Below the pieces are notes generated by a model. It was not told where the DNA came from. It made no database searches and was given only the letters and a program-made list of their open reading frames with translations. A stretch of 32,098 nucleotides of DNA from UMGS363 sp964402055 (lineage in GTDB: Bacteria; Bacillota; Clostridia; Oscillospirales; Ruminococcaceae): contig CAYOAV010000020.1 in the NCBI GenBank assembly GCA_964402055.1, positions 1-32,098 of the forward strand, written 5' to 3'. Positions 8,220-16,157 of this stretch are shown here, piece by piece. How positions within the stretch are numbered: position 1 is the stretch's first letter; each line of letters starts with the position of its first letter. The translations under genes and the position numbers were made by a program.

Positions 8220-10019
8220 ATGGAAGTAATTGATCTTGTAAGTATTTTTATTAAGGCAATAGGCAGTATTGCATTGTTCATCTACGGTATGAACATTCTC
8301 GGGGGAAGCCTTGAAAAGCTTTCATCGGGTAAAATGGAAAAGATTCTTGAAAAGCTCTCAAATAACCCTGTAAAGGGTGTTATTCTCGGTGCTTTGGTAA
8401 CTGCTGTTATTCAAAGCTCCGCCGCAACGACCGTTATCGTTGTAGGTCTTGTAAATGCAGGAATATTAAGGCTTTCCTCCGCTATCGGTGTTATTATGGG
8501 TGCGAATATCGGTACGACCGTTACAGGTCAGATACTCCGACTTGGCGATCTTGAAAGCAATGAAAATGTCGGTGCGGTGCTGAAGCTGTTTTCACCGACA
8601 ACGCTCGCTCCGTTTATTGCGGCAATTGGTCTTATAGTCTTTATGCTCTCGAAAAAGCAGAGCGGAAAGACCTTCGGCGAGATACTCCTCGGAGTTGGCA
8701 TTCTCTTTACGGGAATGAACGCACTTACAGAGGCTGTAAGCCCTCTTTCGGAGCTGCAAGCGTTCCGTGATATCTTTGCGGCACTTAAAAATCCGTTCCT
8801 CGGAATAATCGTTGGTGCGGTTGTTACCGTGCTTCTCCAGAGTTCGTCTGCGTCTGTCGGAATACTCCAGACTATTTCCACAACAGGCGTGCTGAATTTC
8901 TCGGCGGCTTTCCCGATAATCATGGGACAGAATATCGGTACCTGCGTTACTCCTATGATCGCCGCTGTCGGTGCAGGAAAGAACGCAAAAAGAGCTACCT
9001 TTGTCCACCTTTATTTTAACGTTATAGGTACTGTGCTTTACCTTATAGTGGTTTATTCGCTTCAGGCAATTGTCGGACTTTCCTTTTGGGATGAGCCGAT
9101 AGATATGGGCGGAATTGCGAATTTCCATACATTGTTCAATATTACGGTAACTATCTTCTTCCTGCCGTTTACAAAGGTTCTTGAAAAGCTTGCAATGGCA
9201 ACCGTCCGTGACGATAAAACAGATGATACAGAATCTGTTGCCGCTGATTTTACAGCTCCTGCACTTGAAGACAGACTTCTTGTTTCACCTGCACTTGCTA
9301 TCCAGCAGGCTTCTAATACAGCTCTTGCAATGGGTAAGCTTGCACTTTATAACTTTGAAAATATGCGTAAGCTTTTCTCAACCGATTATGATGAAAAGCT
9401 TGTTGCAAGCCTTGTCGAAAATGAGGAAAATATTGACCGTATGGAGGATAGGCTCAATGCTTACCTCGTCAAGATAACCGATTGCGAGCTGACAGATTTT
9501 GAAAACCGCCGTGTTACGGAGCTTTTGCATCTTAGCTCCGAGTTTGAGCGTATCGGCGACTATACAATGAACCTTATAGAGGATGCAGAAAAGCTCCACG
9601 CTAATTCTGTAAGCTTTTCCACTCAGGCGATAAATGAGCTTGACGTTATTTCCCGTGCCTGTGAGGAAATAATCGGAATGGCAATAAGCTGTGTTGAGCA
9701 GAATGACGCAGTGCTTGCCGCAAAGATTGAACCGCTTGAGGAAACTATCGATTATCTTAACGAAACTCTTAAAGCACGTCATATTGAACGTCTTAAAGAG
9801 GGTAAATGCGTTGTTGAGAGCGGTGTAAACTTCCTTGATCTGCTTATCAATCTTGAAAGAATTTCCGACCATTGCTCGAATATTGCGGTTTATGTCATAG
9901 GCTCGCAGAAGAATAACGCAGTTATCAATCGTCATGAGTTCATTCAGAATGCTCATGCCGCAAAGGATGAGTCTTATGTCCGTCTTGAAGAGGAGTTTAT
10001 GACTAAATATTCAGTTTAA
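8220..10019 (+). CDS. nptA: Na+/phosphate cotransporter with PhoU-like C-terminal domain
   Basis: A 599-residue membrane protein of the NptA/PNaS family that imports phosphate with sodium. The N-terminal half has two inverted repeats, each with the family hallmark: QSSAATT at 65-71 with GANIGTT, and QSSSAS at 207-212 with GQNIGTC. About eight or more hydrophobic segments are followed, after about residue 330, by a charged helical PhoU-like domain, the usual architecture in Firmicutes. I chose the ATG at 8220 because AAAGGA lies 7 bases upstream. An in-frame ATG at 8196 would add eight non-conserved polar residues and has no clear ribosome site. It is monocistronic, with its own promoter and a hairpin after the stop. 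Confidence 0.93.
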   Translation: MEVIDLVSIFIKAIGSIALFIYGMNILGGSLEKLSSGKMEKILEKLSNNPVKGVILGALVTAVIQSSAATTVIVVGLVNAGILRLSSAIGVIMGANIGTTVTGQILRLGDLESNENVGAVLKLFSPTTLAPFIAAIGLIVFMLSKKQSGKTFGEILLGVGILFTGMNALTEAVSPLSELQAFRDIFAALKNPFLGIIVGAVVTVLLQSSSASVGILQTISTTGVLNFSAAFPIIMGQNIGTCVTPMIAAVGAGKNAKRATFVHLYFNVIGTVLYLIVVYSLQAIVGLSFWDEPIDMGGIANFHTLFNITVTIFFLPFTKVLEKLAMATVRDDKTDDTESVAADFTAPALEDRLLVSPALAIQQASNTALAMGKLALYNFENMRKLFSTDYDEKLVASLVENEENIDRMEDRLNAYLVKITDCELTDFENRRVTELLHLSSEFERIGDYTMNLIEDAEKLHANSVSFSTQAINELDVISRACEEIIGMAISCVEQNDAVLAAKIEPLEETIDYLNETLKARHIERLKEGKCVVESGVNFLDLLINLERISDHCSNIAVYVIGSQKNNAVINRHEFIQNAHAAKDESYVRLEEEFMTKYSV

Positions 10020-10024
10020 AAAAC

Positions 10025-10051
10025 AGCTGCTTCGTTTTTATCGGAGCAGCT
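10025..10051 (+). terminator. hairpin after nptA, weak terminator
   Basis: A 10-bp stem (10025-10034 with 10042-10051, one G-U pair) with a 7-base loop. The tail TTGTTG is a poor U-run, so read-through into lepA is likely. Confidence 0.55.
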
Positions 10052-10086
10052 TTGTTGAAAATTAACGGAACAGGAGTGTGTATCTG

Positions 10087-11895
10087 TTGTACAATCAGGA
10101 AAATATCAGGAATTTTTGTATTATCGCTCATATAGACCATGGTAAATCAACGCTTGCAGACCGTATTTTGGAGCTTACCTCAACCGTTGCAAAGCGTGAT
10201 ATGGAGGAACAGCTGCTTGATAATATGGATATCGAGCGTGAAAGAGGAATTACCATAAAGGCAAGAGCTGTCCGCCTTAATTATACCGCAAAGGACGGCA
10301 AGGAGTATGTTTTCAATCTCATAGATACTCCCGGTCACGTTGACTTTAACTATGAGGTTTCACGTTCGCTTGTTGCCTGCGAGGGTGCTATCCTTATCGT
10401 TGATGCATCGCAGGGAATTGAGGCACAGACCCTTGCAAATACCTACCTTGCGATTGAAAATGACCTTGAAGTAATGCCTGTTATAAATAAAATAGATCTC
10501 CCGTCAGCAGAGCCTGAGCGTGTTGCCGAAGAAGTCGAAAATGTTATCGGTATTCCTGCAATGGACGCTCCGAGAATTTCCGCAAAAATGGGAACGAATA
10601 TCGATCAGGTGCTTGAAAGCGTTGTTACGGAAATTCCTGCACCAAAGGGCGATGTGAACGCACCGCTTAAAGCACTTATCTTTGACTGCTTTTACGATAG
10701 CTATAAGGGTGTTATAATTTACGTCCGTGTTATTGACGGCGAAATTAAAATAGGTCAGAGGATTAAGCTTATCGCAACAGGTGCGGAGTTTGATGTTGTT
10801 GAAACAGGCTATATGGGAGCAACGGATCTTGTAAATTCAGGCTCGCTCAAGGCTGGCGAGGTTGGATATATCACAGCTTCGATAAAATCTATCGGTGATA
10901 CAAAGGTCGGCGATACCGTTACGGACGCTGAAAATCCGTGTGCGGAGGCTCTCCCAGGCTACCGTGAGGTAAATCCGATGGTGTTCAGCGGTATTTATCC
11001 TGCTGACGGTGCAAAATATGGCGATCTGCGTGACGCTCTTGAAAAGCTCCAGCTTAATGATGCTTCCCTCTCATTCCAGCCAGAAACATCAGTAGCACTC
11101 GGCTTCGGCTTCCGCTGCGGCTTTCTCGGACTTCTCCATATGGAGATCATTCAGGAACGTCTTGAGCGTGAATATAACCTTGATCTTATTACAACTGCTC
11201 CCTCGGTTATCTATAAGGTAAACCTTACGAGCGGAGAAACTATCTATATTGATAACCCGACTAATTATCCCGACCCTGCTAATATCCAGTCAGCGGAAGA
11301 ACCAATGGTAAAAGCTTCAATACTCACTCCGTCCGATTATGTCGGAAATATTATGGAGCTTTGTCAGGAACGCAGAGGTGTTTTCAAGGATATGAAATAT
11401 CTTGATGCAACAAGAGTTGAGCTTCATTATGAGCTTCCGTTAAATGAAATAATCTATGATTTTTTTGACGCTCTTAAATCAAGAACAAAGGGCTATGCTT
11501 CGTTCGATTATGAAATGCTCGGTTATGTTCCCTCTAAGCTTGTCAAGCTTGATATTATGCTTAACGGAGATGTCGTTGACGCACTTTCATTTATTGTACA
11601 CGCTGATAATGCTTATAAGCGTGCGAGAAAGATTGCTGAACGTTTAAAGGATAATATTCCAAGACAGCTTTTTGAAATCCCTATACAGGCTTCTGTCGGA
11701 GGAAAAATTATTGCGAGAGAAACCGTTAAGGCTATGCGTAAGGACGTTCTTGCGAAGTGCTACGGCGGTGATATTACCCGAAAGAAAAAGCTGCTTGAAA
11801 AGCAGAAAGAGGGTAAAAAGCGTATGCGTCAGCTCGGAACGGTCGAAGTTCCGCAGGAGGCGTTTATGGCTGTCCTTAAAATGGACGATGAGTGA
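10087..11895 (+). CDS. lepA: LepA (EF-4), ribosomal GTPase
   Basis: A translation factor-type GTPase that acts on ribosomes. From a TTG start it has 602 residues, the normal length. G1 is AHIDHGKST (14-22), G3 is DTPGH from residue 80 and G4 is NKID (134-137). EF-G-like domains II, III and V follow, and then the LepA-specific C-terminal domain ends with the conserved stretches CYGGDI and VPQEAFMAVL. Start choice: AGGAG (10072-10076) is 10 bases before the TTG at 10087 and 7 before a CTG at 10084. A GTG at 10078 is only 1 base away and looks too close. The conserved protein begins a few residues later (IRNFCIIAH), so the TTG is preferred. hemW starts 6 bases after the stop, a probable operon. 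Confidence 0.95.
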   Translation: MYNQENIRNFCIIAHIDHGKSTLADRILELTSTVAKRDMEEQLLDNMDIERERGITIKARAVRLNYTAKDGKEYVFNLIDTPGHVDFNYEVSRSLVACEGAILIVDASQGIEAQTLANTYLAIENDLEVMPVINKIDLPSAEPERVAEEVENVIGIPAMDAPRISAKMGTNIDQVLESVVTEIPAPKGDVNAPLKALIFDCFYDSYKGVIIYVRVIDGEIKIGQRIKLIATGAEFDVVETGYMGATDLVNSGSLKAGEVGYITASIKSIGDTKVGDTVTDAENPCAEALPGYREVNPMVFSGIYPADGAKYGDLRDALEKLQLNDASLSFQPETSVALGFGFRCGFLGLLHMEIIQERLEREYNLDLITTAPSVIYKVNLTSGETIYIDNPTNYPDPANIQSAEEPMVKASILTPSDYVGNIMELCQERRGVFKDMKYLDATRVELHYELPLNEIIYDFFDALKSRTKGYASFDYEMLGYVPSKLVKLDIMLNGDVVDALSFIVHADNAYKRARKIAERLKDNIPRQLFEIPIQASVGGKIIARETVKAMRKDVLAKCYGGDITRKKKLLEKQKEGKKRMRQLGTVEVPQEAFMAVLKMDDE

Positions 11896-11901
11896 TAAAA
11901 A

Positions 11902-12966
11902 ATGTACAAGGGCTTATATATCCATATTCCGTTTTGCAAAAGGAAATGTCCGTACTGTGATTTTTATTCGGTTGAAAATATCGGAGCTGCCGAGGCTTAT
12001 ACGTCTGCTGTCATAAGGAATATAAAAGGTAAGAATATTTCCGCAGATACGGTCTATTTCGGAGGAGGAACACCGTCATTAATGACAGCTGAGCAGATAT
12101 ATTCAATTCTTTCCTCTGTCGGAGATATTTCCGATGACGCAGAAATTACAATGGAGTGCAATCCCTGTTCCGTTGATGAAAAATATCTTTCGGAGCTTCT
12201 TTCGGCAGGTGTGAACAGGCTTTCGTTCGGGGTTCAGTCGCTTTCTGATAAAGAGCTTGCGGCACTTGGCAGACTTCATAATTCAGAAACGGCAGTCGAT
12301 GCCATAAAATCGGCTTATAAAGCAGGATTCCGCAATATTTCTGCGGATATTATGCTTGCAACAGCCTATCAGACCGCTGAAACGCTTGCAGAAACGATTG
12401 AAAAGCTTTCAGATCTCCCGATAAATCACGTTTCGGCATATATGCTGAAAATCGAGCTGGGTACACCCTATTACAGCAGTGAAAAAATACATCAGCTTAT
12501 CCCCGATGAGGACGAAACAGCGGATATGTACCTTGAAGCTGTTTTAATGCTTGATAAAAACGGATTTGCACAATATGAAATATCAAATTTTTCGCAAAAA
12601 GGCTATGAATCAAGGCATAATCTCAAATATTGGCGATGTGAGGAGTATTACGGTATTGGACCTTCTGCACATTCATTTATAGACGGAGAAAGAAGAGCCT
12701 GTCATTCCTCGATAGAGGACTTTATTTCCGATGAAATACAGCAGGAATATGAGACCGACAGCAACGGCGGTACATCAGAGGAACGTGTTATGCTCGGGCT
12801 TCGCCTGACACAGGAGGGGATACCTGTTTCCATGCTTTTGGATAACAAAATGTCTAAGGCTGAATTGCTTGAAAAACACGGACTTTTGCGGATAAATAAC
12901 GGCAGAATAATGCTTACTCCACAAGGCTGTCTTGTTTCCAATGAGATAATTGCAGAGCTTATATGA
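11902..12966 (+). CDS. hemW: HemW, radical SAM heme chaperone
   Basis: A 354-residue HemN-like radical SAM protein. C12, C16 and C19 form CxxxCxxC, followed by DF. GGGTPS lies at 54-59, and the motif HNLKYW (239-244) is the HNxxYW box that marks HemW, a heme-binding chaperone, rather than a true coproporphyrinogen oxidase. It is slightly shorter than the usual 370-390 residues. The ribosome site is weak: no good AGGAG lies in the 6-base gap after lepA, so coupling to lepA translation is likely. lepA-hemW is a very common pair in Firmicutes. A strong terminator follows within 40 bp. Confidence 0.92.
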   Translation: MYKGLYIHIPFCKRKCPYCDFYSVENIGAAEAYTSAVIRNIKGKNISADTVYFGGGTPSLMTAEQIYSILSSVGDISDDAEITMECNPCSVDEKYLSELLSAGVNRLSFGVQSLSDKELAALGRLHNSETAVDAIKSAYKAGFRNISADIMLATAYQTAETLAETIEKLSDLPINHVSAYMLKIELGTPYYSSEKIHQLIPDEDETADMYLEAVLMLDKNGFAQYEISNFSQKGYESRHNLKYWRCEEYYGIGPSAHSFIDGERRACHSSIEDFISDEIQQEYETDSNGGTSEERVMLGLRLTQEGIPVSMLLDNKMSKAELLEKHGLLRINNGRIMLTPQGCLVSNEIIAELI

Positions 12967-13000
12967 TGACAGGGCAAGCCCCTTATTGAAATAACAACAA

Positions 13001-13046
13001 AAACGACCAAGCAAAGGCTTAATGCGTTTTGCTTGGTCGTTTTTTT
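13001..13046 (+). terminator. strong intrinsic terminator after hemW
   Basis: A perfect 15-bp stem (13001-13015 with 13028-13042), a 12-base loop, and a T-run to 13046. The A-run on the far side means it may also stop minus-strand transcripts leaving the tRNA genes. Confidence 0.9.
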
Positions 13047-13055
13047 GACAAAAAT

Positions 13056-13089
13056 AAAAACGGACAGACTAAAAAGCCTATCCGTTTTT
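13056..13089 (-). terminator. terminator for the tRNA-Ser pair
   Basis: A 12-bp stem (13089-13078 with 13067-13056) directly abuts the CCA end of the GCU tRNA gene and ends in UUUUU on the minus strand. In minus-strand RNA the one non-Watson-Crick position is a G-U pair; in plus-strand RNA it would be an A-C mismatch, so the structure favours termination of the tRNA transcript. Confidence 0.75.
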
Positions 13090-13178
13090 GGCGCGGAACA
13101 AGGGATTTGAACCCTCGCGCCGGTTTCCCGACCTACTCCCTTAGCAGGGGAGCCCCTTCACCACTTGGGTAATTCCGC
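13089..13178 (-). tRNA. tRNA-Ser (anticodon GCU)
   Basis: Complete type II tRNA reading AGC/AGU. The acceptor stem GCGGAAT pairs with GTTCCGC (one G-U), the discriminator is G and CCA is encoded. The anticodon stem CTCCC/GGGAG encloses loop CTGCTAA, giving anticodon GCT. A long variable arm (GGTCGGGAAACCGGC region) and the T-loop GTTCAAATC confirm serine type. It lies 12 bases downstream of the UGA tRNA-Ser on the same transcript. Confidence 0.97.
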
Positions 13179-13190
13179 ATAAATATAAAA

Positions 13191-13279
<89 letters not shown>

Positions 13280-13281
13280 AT

Positions 13282-13312
13282 ATAAGTCGATGCACTTCCG
13301 CAATCGACTTAT
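13282..13312 (-). repeat. 10-bp inverted repeat at the tRNA transcription start
   Basis: ATAAGTCGAT (13312-13303 on the minus strand) and its exact complement (13291-13282) are separated by 11 bases. The repeat lies between the -10 box and the first base of the UGA tRNA. The expected start (near 13308) falls inside the first arm, so the transcript can still form 6 or more pairs. It may be an operator or a leader stem. Confidence 0.65.
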
Positions 13313-13314
13313 TT

Positions 13315-13343
13315 ATTATATCACGTCATAATTCGTTTGTCAA
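13315..13343 (-). promoter_or_regulatory. consensus promoter for the tRNA-Ser pair
   Basis: On the minus strand: TTGACA (13343-13338), a 17-base spacer, TATAAT (13320-13315), with TGA directly before the -10. Both hexamers match consensus exactly, as expected for a stable-RNA promoter. It lies 32 bp downstream of the dynamin-like gene stop with no terminator between, so read-through from that operon is possible. Confidence 0.88.
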
Positions 13344-13375
13344 GCCTTTTTTGAAATTTTTTCTTGATTTTGGAT

Positions 13376-15124
13376 TTAACAATACTTTTTCAAAACCTCT
13401 GCCGCCTCATCAAGCTTGGAAACAGCCTTGCTAAGATGAGTTTTTACAACCTCGTTGCTGCTGCTCTCACTCATTTCTTTTGCCTTTGCAAGAGCTTCAC
13501 GGCTTGCATCAACCTGTGTCTGATAAAGGCTGTCAAGACGTTTGAGAGCGTTTTCAGCCATTTTTTTATAGGTGCTTTTCAGATCCTTGACAGCGTTGAG
13601 CCTTACGTCATCGTAATTTTCAAGAGCATTATCAATGATATTTGTTGTTCTGCGTCTGCCGAGGATATTTTTGAACGAACTCATAGTTTCGGATGGATAA
13701 TCGCCGTTTTCGTCAGCTCCTGCGGCATTTATTACAGCCTGACTTACAAATACGAAGCTGTCGGAAGAACCCTTTGCGGCGGCGGCTTCCTCGGCAAGAT
13801 TTTCCAGCCCTAACTTTCGTGAAAGCTCACGTCCCATATTTGTGATAAGGTCATTTATCTCATTTTCGTGTATCTCGATACATTTCTTATAAGCCTCGCC
13901 TACCTTATCAACGAGGAAAGAATAGAAATGCTTTTCAACGTCCTCTGGGTTGCCCTGATTTCTTGCTTCATATATGCTTTCACGGAGCTTTGAGAAAAAT
14001 CCGTACATCCACTGTTCAGCCTGCTGCTGCATTTCTGTTACGCTTAAAACTATTTTCGGACGGCGTTCTTCAATTGCCTGTGCAAGCGAGCGGCACTCAT
14101 TTTCAATCTTTTCCGAAATGTCAACAAGCTTTTTCTTGTCAAGAGCTATCATATCATAAACCATATGAATCCTTGAAGCAGTATCATTAAGCATAAGGTT
14201 GAGCATAGTTATAACACGCTGTGTACGGATAAAATCCTTCTGAAGAATTATCTCACGCTTTAGCGACATTTCAAATTTAAGGAACTCATTTTCATAGTAT
14301 TCCTGGAAGCCCTTGAGGTCAGGACGGTTTATTCCGATCTTTCTGCGGTATTCGTCAATTCCGCTTACGCCGTAGACAAATGCATTTGGAACGATAAGCT
14401 CGCATCTTTCGCTTACACGGTTGATTATCTTTTCGATATCCTCCATTGTGTTCATAGCGTCTATCATATTGACAAGTACAAAAAGCTTGCTGAAGCTCAT
14501 CGGGCGGATATGGCTTGCGAGGAAGACCTGTTCCGATTCGGAGAATGGTGAAAGTGCCGATGCAACGTAAATAATAGCGTCAGCGTTGACAAGATAATCC
14601 TGAACCTGCTTATCGAGGCAGTCAAGGTCGGAAAGACCAGGGGTATCGACAATGCGGATTTCCTTTAAAATCTCTGCGTTATCCTTGATATCGATGTATT
14701 CAAGGCTGTCGGGGAATGCTCTTGTCAGCTTTTCAAGGCGTTCTCTCTGCAGATCATCAGCTGTGAGCATAATTCTCTGACCGTTTGAAAGGACAGCCTC
14801 CGCAGTCGGAGTTTCGCCATAGCTGATGGAATTAATTGTAAAGGTTTCGGGAGCAACGTTGACAGGAGCGATGGATTTTCCAAGAATAGCGTTGATTATT
14901 GTACTTTTTCCACGCTTGAAATCGCCCAGAACAACGAGGGAAAACGGCTCGGTACGTCTTTTGGTGATAGCCTTGTCCCACTGCTTAAGACTGCGTGTAA
15001 ATTCATCTCCGAGTATCTGACAGACAGGCTTATTAAGGAGGATATCACGCATATAGTTCTGTATTTTTTCAATATCGGGTTCAACCTCGTCATAGGTAAG
15101 AGCATTTGTTGTATTTTCGGACAT
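13376..15124 (-). CDS. dynamin-like GTPase without membrane segment (third gene of GTPase operon)
   Basis: A 582-residue large GTPase of the bacterial dynamin-like family. The GTPase domain has G1 GDFKRGKST (67-75), a threonine in APETFTIN for G2, G3 DTPG (160-163) and a G4-like NMID (219-222), keeping N and D of NKxD. Long charged helices follow (about 300-580), as in a dynamin stalk. I see no strongly hydrophobic paddle or transmembrane stretch, unlike the larger GTPase upstream. The ATG at 15124 comes one base after the preceding stop (TAACATG) with AGGTG 6 bases upstream. A GTG at 15133 would overlap the preceding gene by 8 bases and is less likely. It is the last gene of the operon. Its partner and lipid target are unknown; pairing of unequal dynamin-like proteins is known from other bacteria. 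Confidence 0.85.
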   Translation of the reverse strand: MSENTTNALTYDEVEPDIEKIQNYMRDILLNKPVCQILGDEFTRSLKQWDKAITKRRTEPFSLVVLGDFKRGKSTIINAILGKSIAPVNVAPETFTINSISYGETPTAEAVLSNGQRIMLTADDLQRERLEKLTRAFPDSLEYIDIKDNAEILKEIRIVDTPGLSDLDCLDKQVQDYLVNADAIIYVASALSPFSESEQVFLASHIRPMSFSKLFVLVNMIDAMNTMEDIEKIINRVSERCELIVPNAFVYGVSGIDEYRRKIGINRPDLKGFQEYYENEFLKFEMSLKREIILQKDFIRTQRVITMLNLMLNDTASRIHMVYDMIALDKKKLVDISEKIENECRSLAQAIEERRPKIVLSVTEMQQQAEQWMYGFFSKLRESIYEARNQGNPEDVEKHFYSFLVDKVGEAYKKCIEIHENEINDLITNMGRELSRKLGLENLAEEAAAAKGSSDSFVFVSQAVINAAGADENGDYPSETMSSFKNILGRRRTTNIIDNALENYDDVRLNAVKDLKSTYKKMAENALKRLDSLYQTQVDASREALAKAKEMSESSSNEVVKTHLSKAVSKLDEAAEVLKKYC

Positions 15125-15125
15125 G

Positions 15126-16115
15126 TTAAGCACCTGCCTTTCCCGTTGTTGAGCCGAGTATTATTTCACATCTTACTTCAAGAGCCTGTTTATTTACAGT
15201 ATGAAGCTCAAGATTTTCGATATCGTTTCTCCAGCTGTAAAGAGTTTCACAGCTTAAAAATTCCATTCCTGCAAAATATCTTCTTTCAAGCTTGTTTATG
15301 CTGTTATCAAGAGATATGCTTCTTGCGGGAGTGACATGGAGAGTTTCATACATTTTATCAGCCTTATCAAAATCAAAGCTCTGACCTGTTCGGCTGTAAA
15401 TATCGTTAAGTCCCTTTTCACGCAATGAACGGAAAACCTTAGAAAAATCCTGCGGCTTATCAAGGCATATTATTCCTGCACGGTCGGCTGTTATATAGGA
15501 AAGCGTGAGCCAATCCATCATAACCGAAGCAAGCTGCTTGCTGTTATCGGTAACAGGGTTCACAACATCGCTGTCCATAATTATGCCGAAGCTTGGAGCG
15601 GCTTGATAATAGATGCAGTGGTTATTCTGAATATGACCGCATTCACAGCCGATGAGATATTCAAGCTCCGATTTTGAGCAGTTTTCGCAAAGACCTGATG
15701 TTACAACTATAACTGGCGAGGTGTTTTCAGCGGAAATTGAATATATTTCCATTTTTTGAGGAGCATTTCTTACGAAAACCTTTGGAGCGTCAATCATGAT
15801 CCGCTCTGCACAAGCCTTTACTATCGCACAAAGCTCGGGATAATTTCCTTGTGCTGCCTCGCTGGCGGTTTTGAATATCTGTTTGAATTTGTTTGGTATT
15901 TCAGTTGTTACGAGATTTTTATATATTTTATTCCAGCCCGAATATGTGATGAACTTCTGCCTTACGGAGAAGTCAGCGTCAAAGCCATAGTCCATTCTGC
16001 CGCTGACGATATGATCCTTTGAGGTGCGTGTTCTTGCGGCAAGATAGTTGGTGAAGCTTGTATCAATATCGAGCAGGGGATTTTGTTTTTCAATAGAACC
16101 GAGAGTATCGTTCAT
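15126..16115 (-). CDS. peptidase M48-like protein with altered zinc site
   Basis: A 329-residue protein whose centre follows the layout of soluble M48 peptidases: a VVTSGL block near 137-142, then an ELEYLIG lead-in to the metal helix, then an ADRAG block. The usual HExxH, however, reads CECGH at 157-161 (first His replaced by Cys157). The glutamate that should lie four residues before the Asp of ADRAG (the third zinc ligand) is Tyr207. E158, H161 and the following NNH (H166) remain. Additional cysteines C143, C146, C159 and C167 crowd the site. It is therefore either a pseudo-protease or binds metal differently. No signal peptide or membrane helix is evident. GGAGG lies 10 bases before the ATG. 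It sits between two dynamin-like GTPase genes, 42 bp after the first and 1 bp before the second. Confidence 0.72.
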   Translation of the reverse strand: MNDTLGSIEKQNPLLDIDTSFTNYLAARTRTSKDHIVSGRMDYGFDADFSVRQKFITYSGWNKIYKNLVTTEIPNKFKQIFKTASEAAQGNYPELCAIVKACAERIMIDAPKVFVRNAPQKMEIYSISAENTSPVIVVTSGLCENCSKSELEYLIGCECGHIQNNHCIYYQAAPSFGIIMDSDVVNPVTDNSKQLASVMMDWLTLSYITADRAGIICLDKPQDFSKVFRSLREKGLNDIYSRTGQSFDFDKADKMYETLHVTPARSISLDNSINKLERRYFAGMEFLSCETLYSWRNDIENLELHTVNKQALEVRCEIILGSTTGKAGA

Positions 16116-16157
16116 TGCTTATTATCCTCCATTATCAAAGTAGCGATCTGCGTTGGA

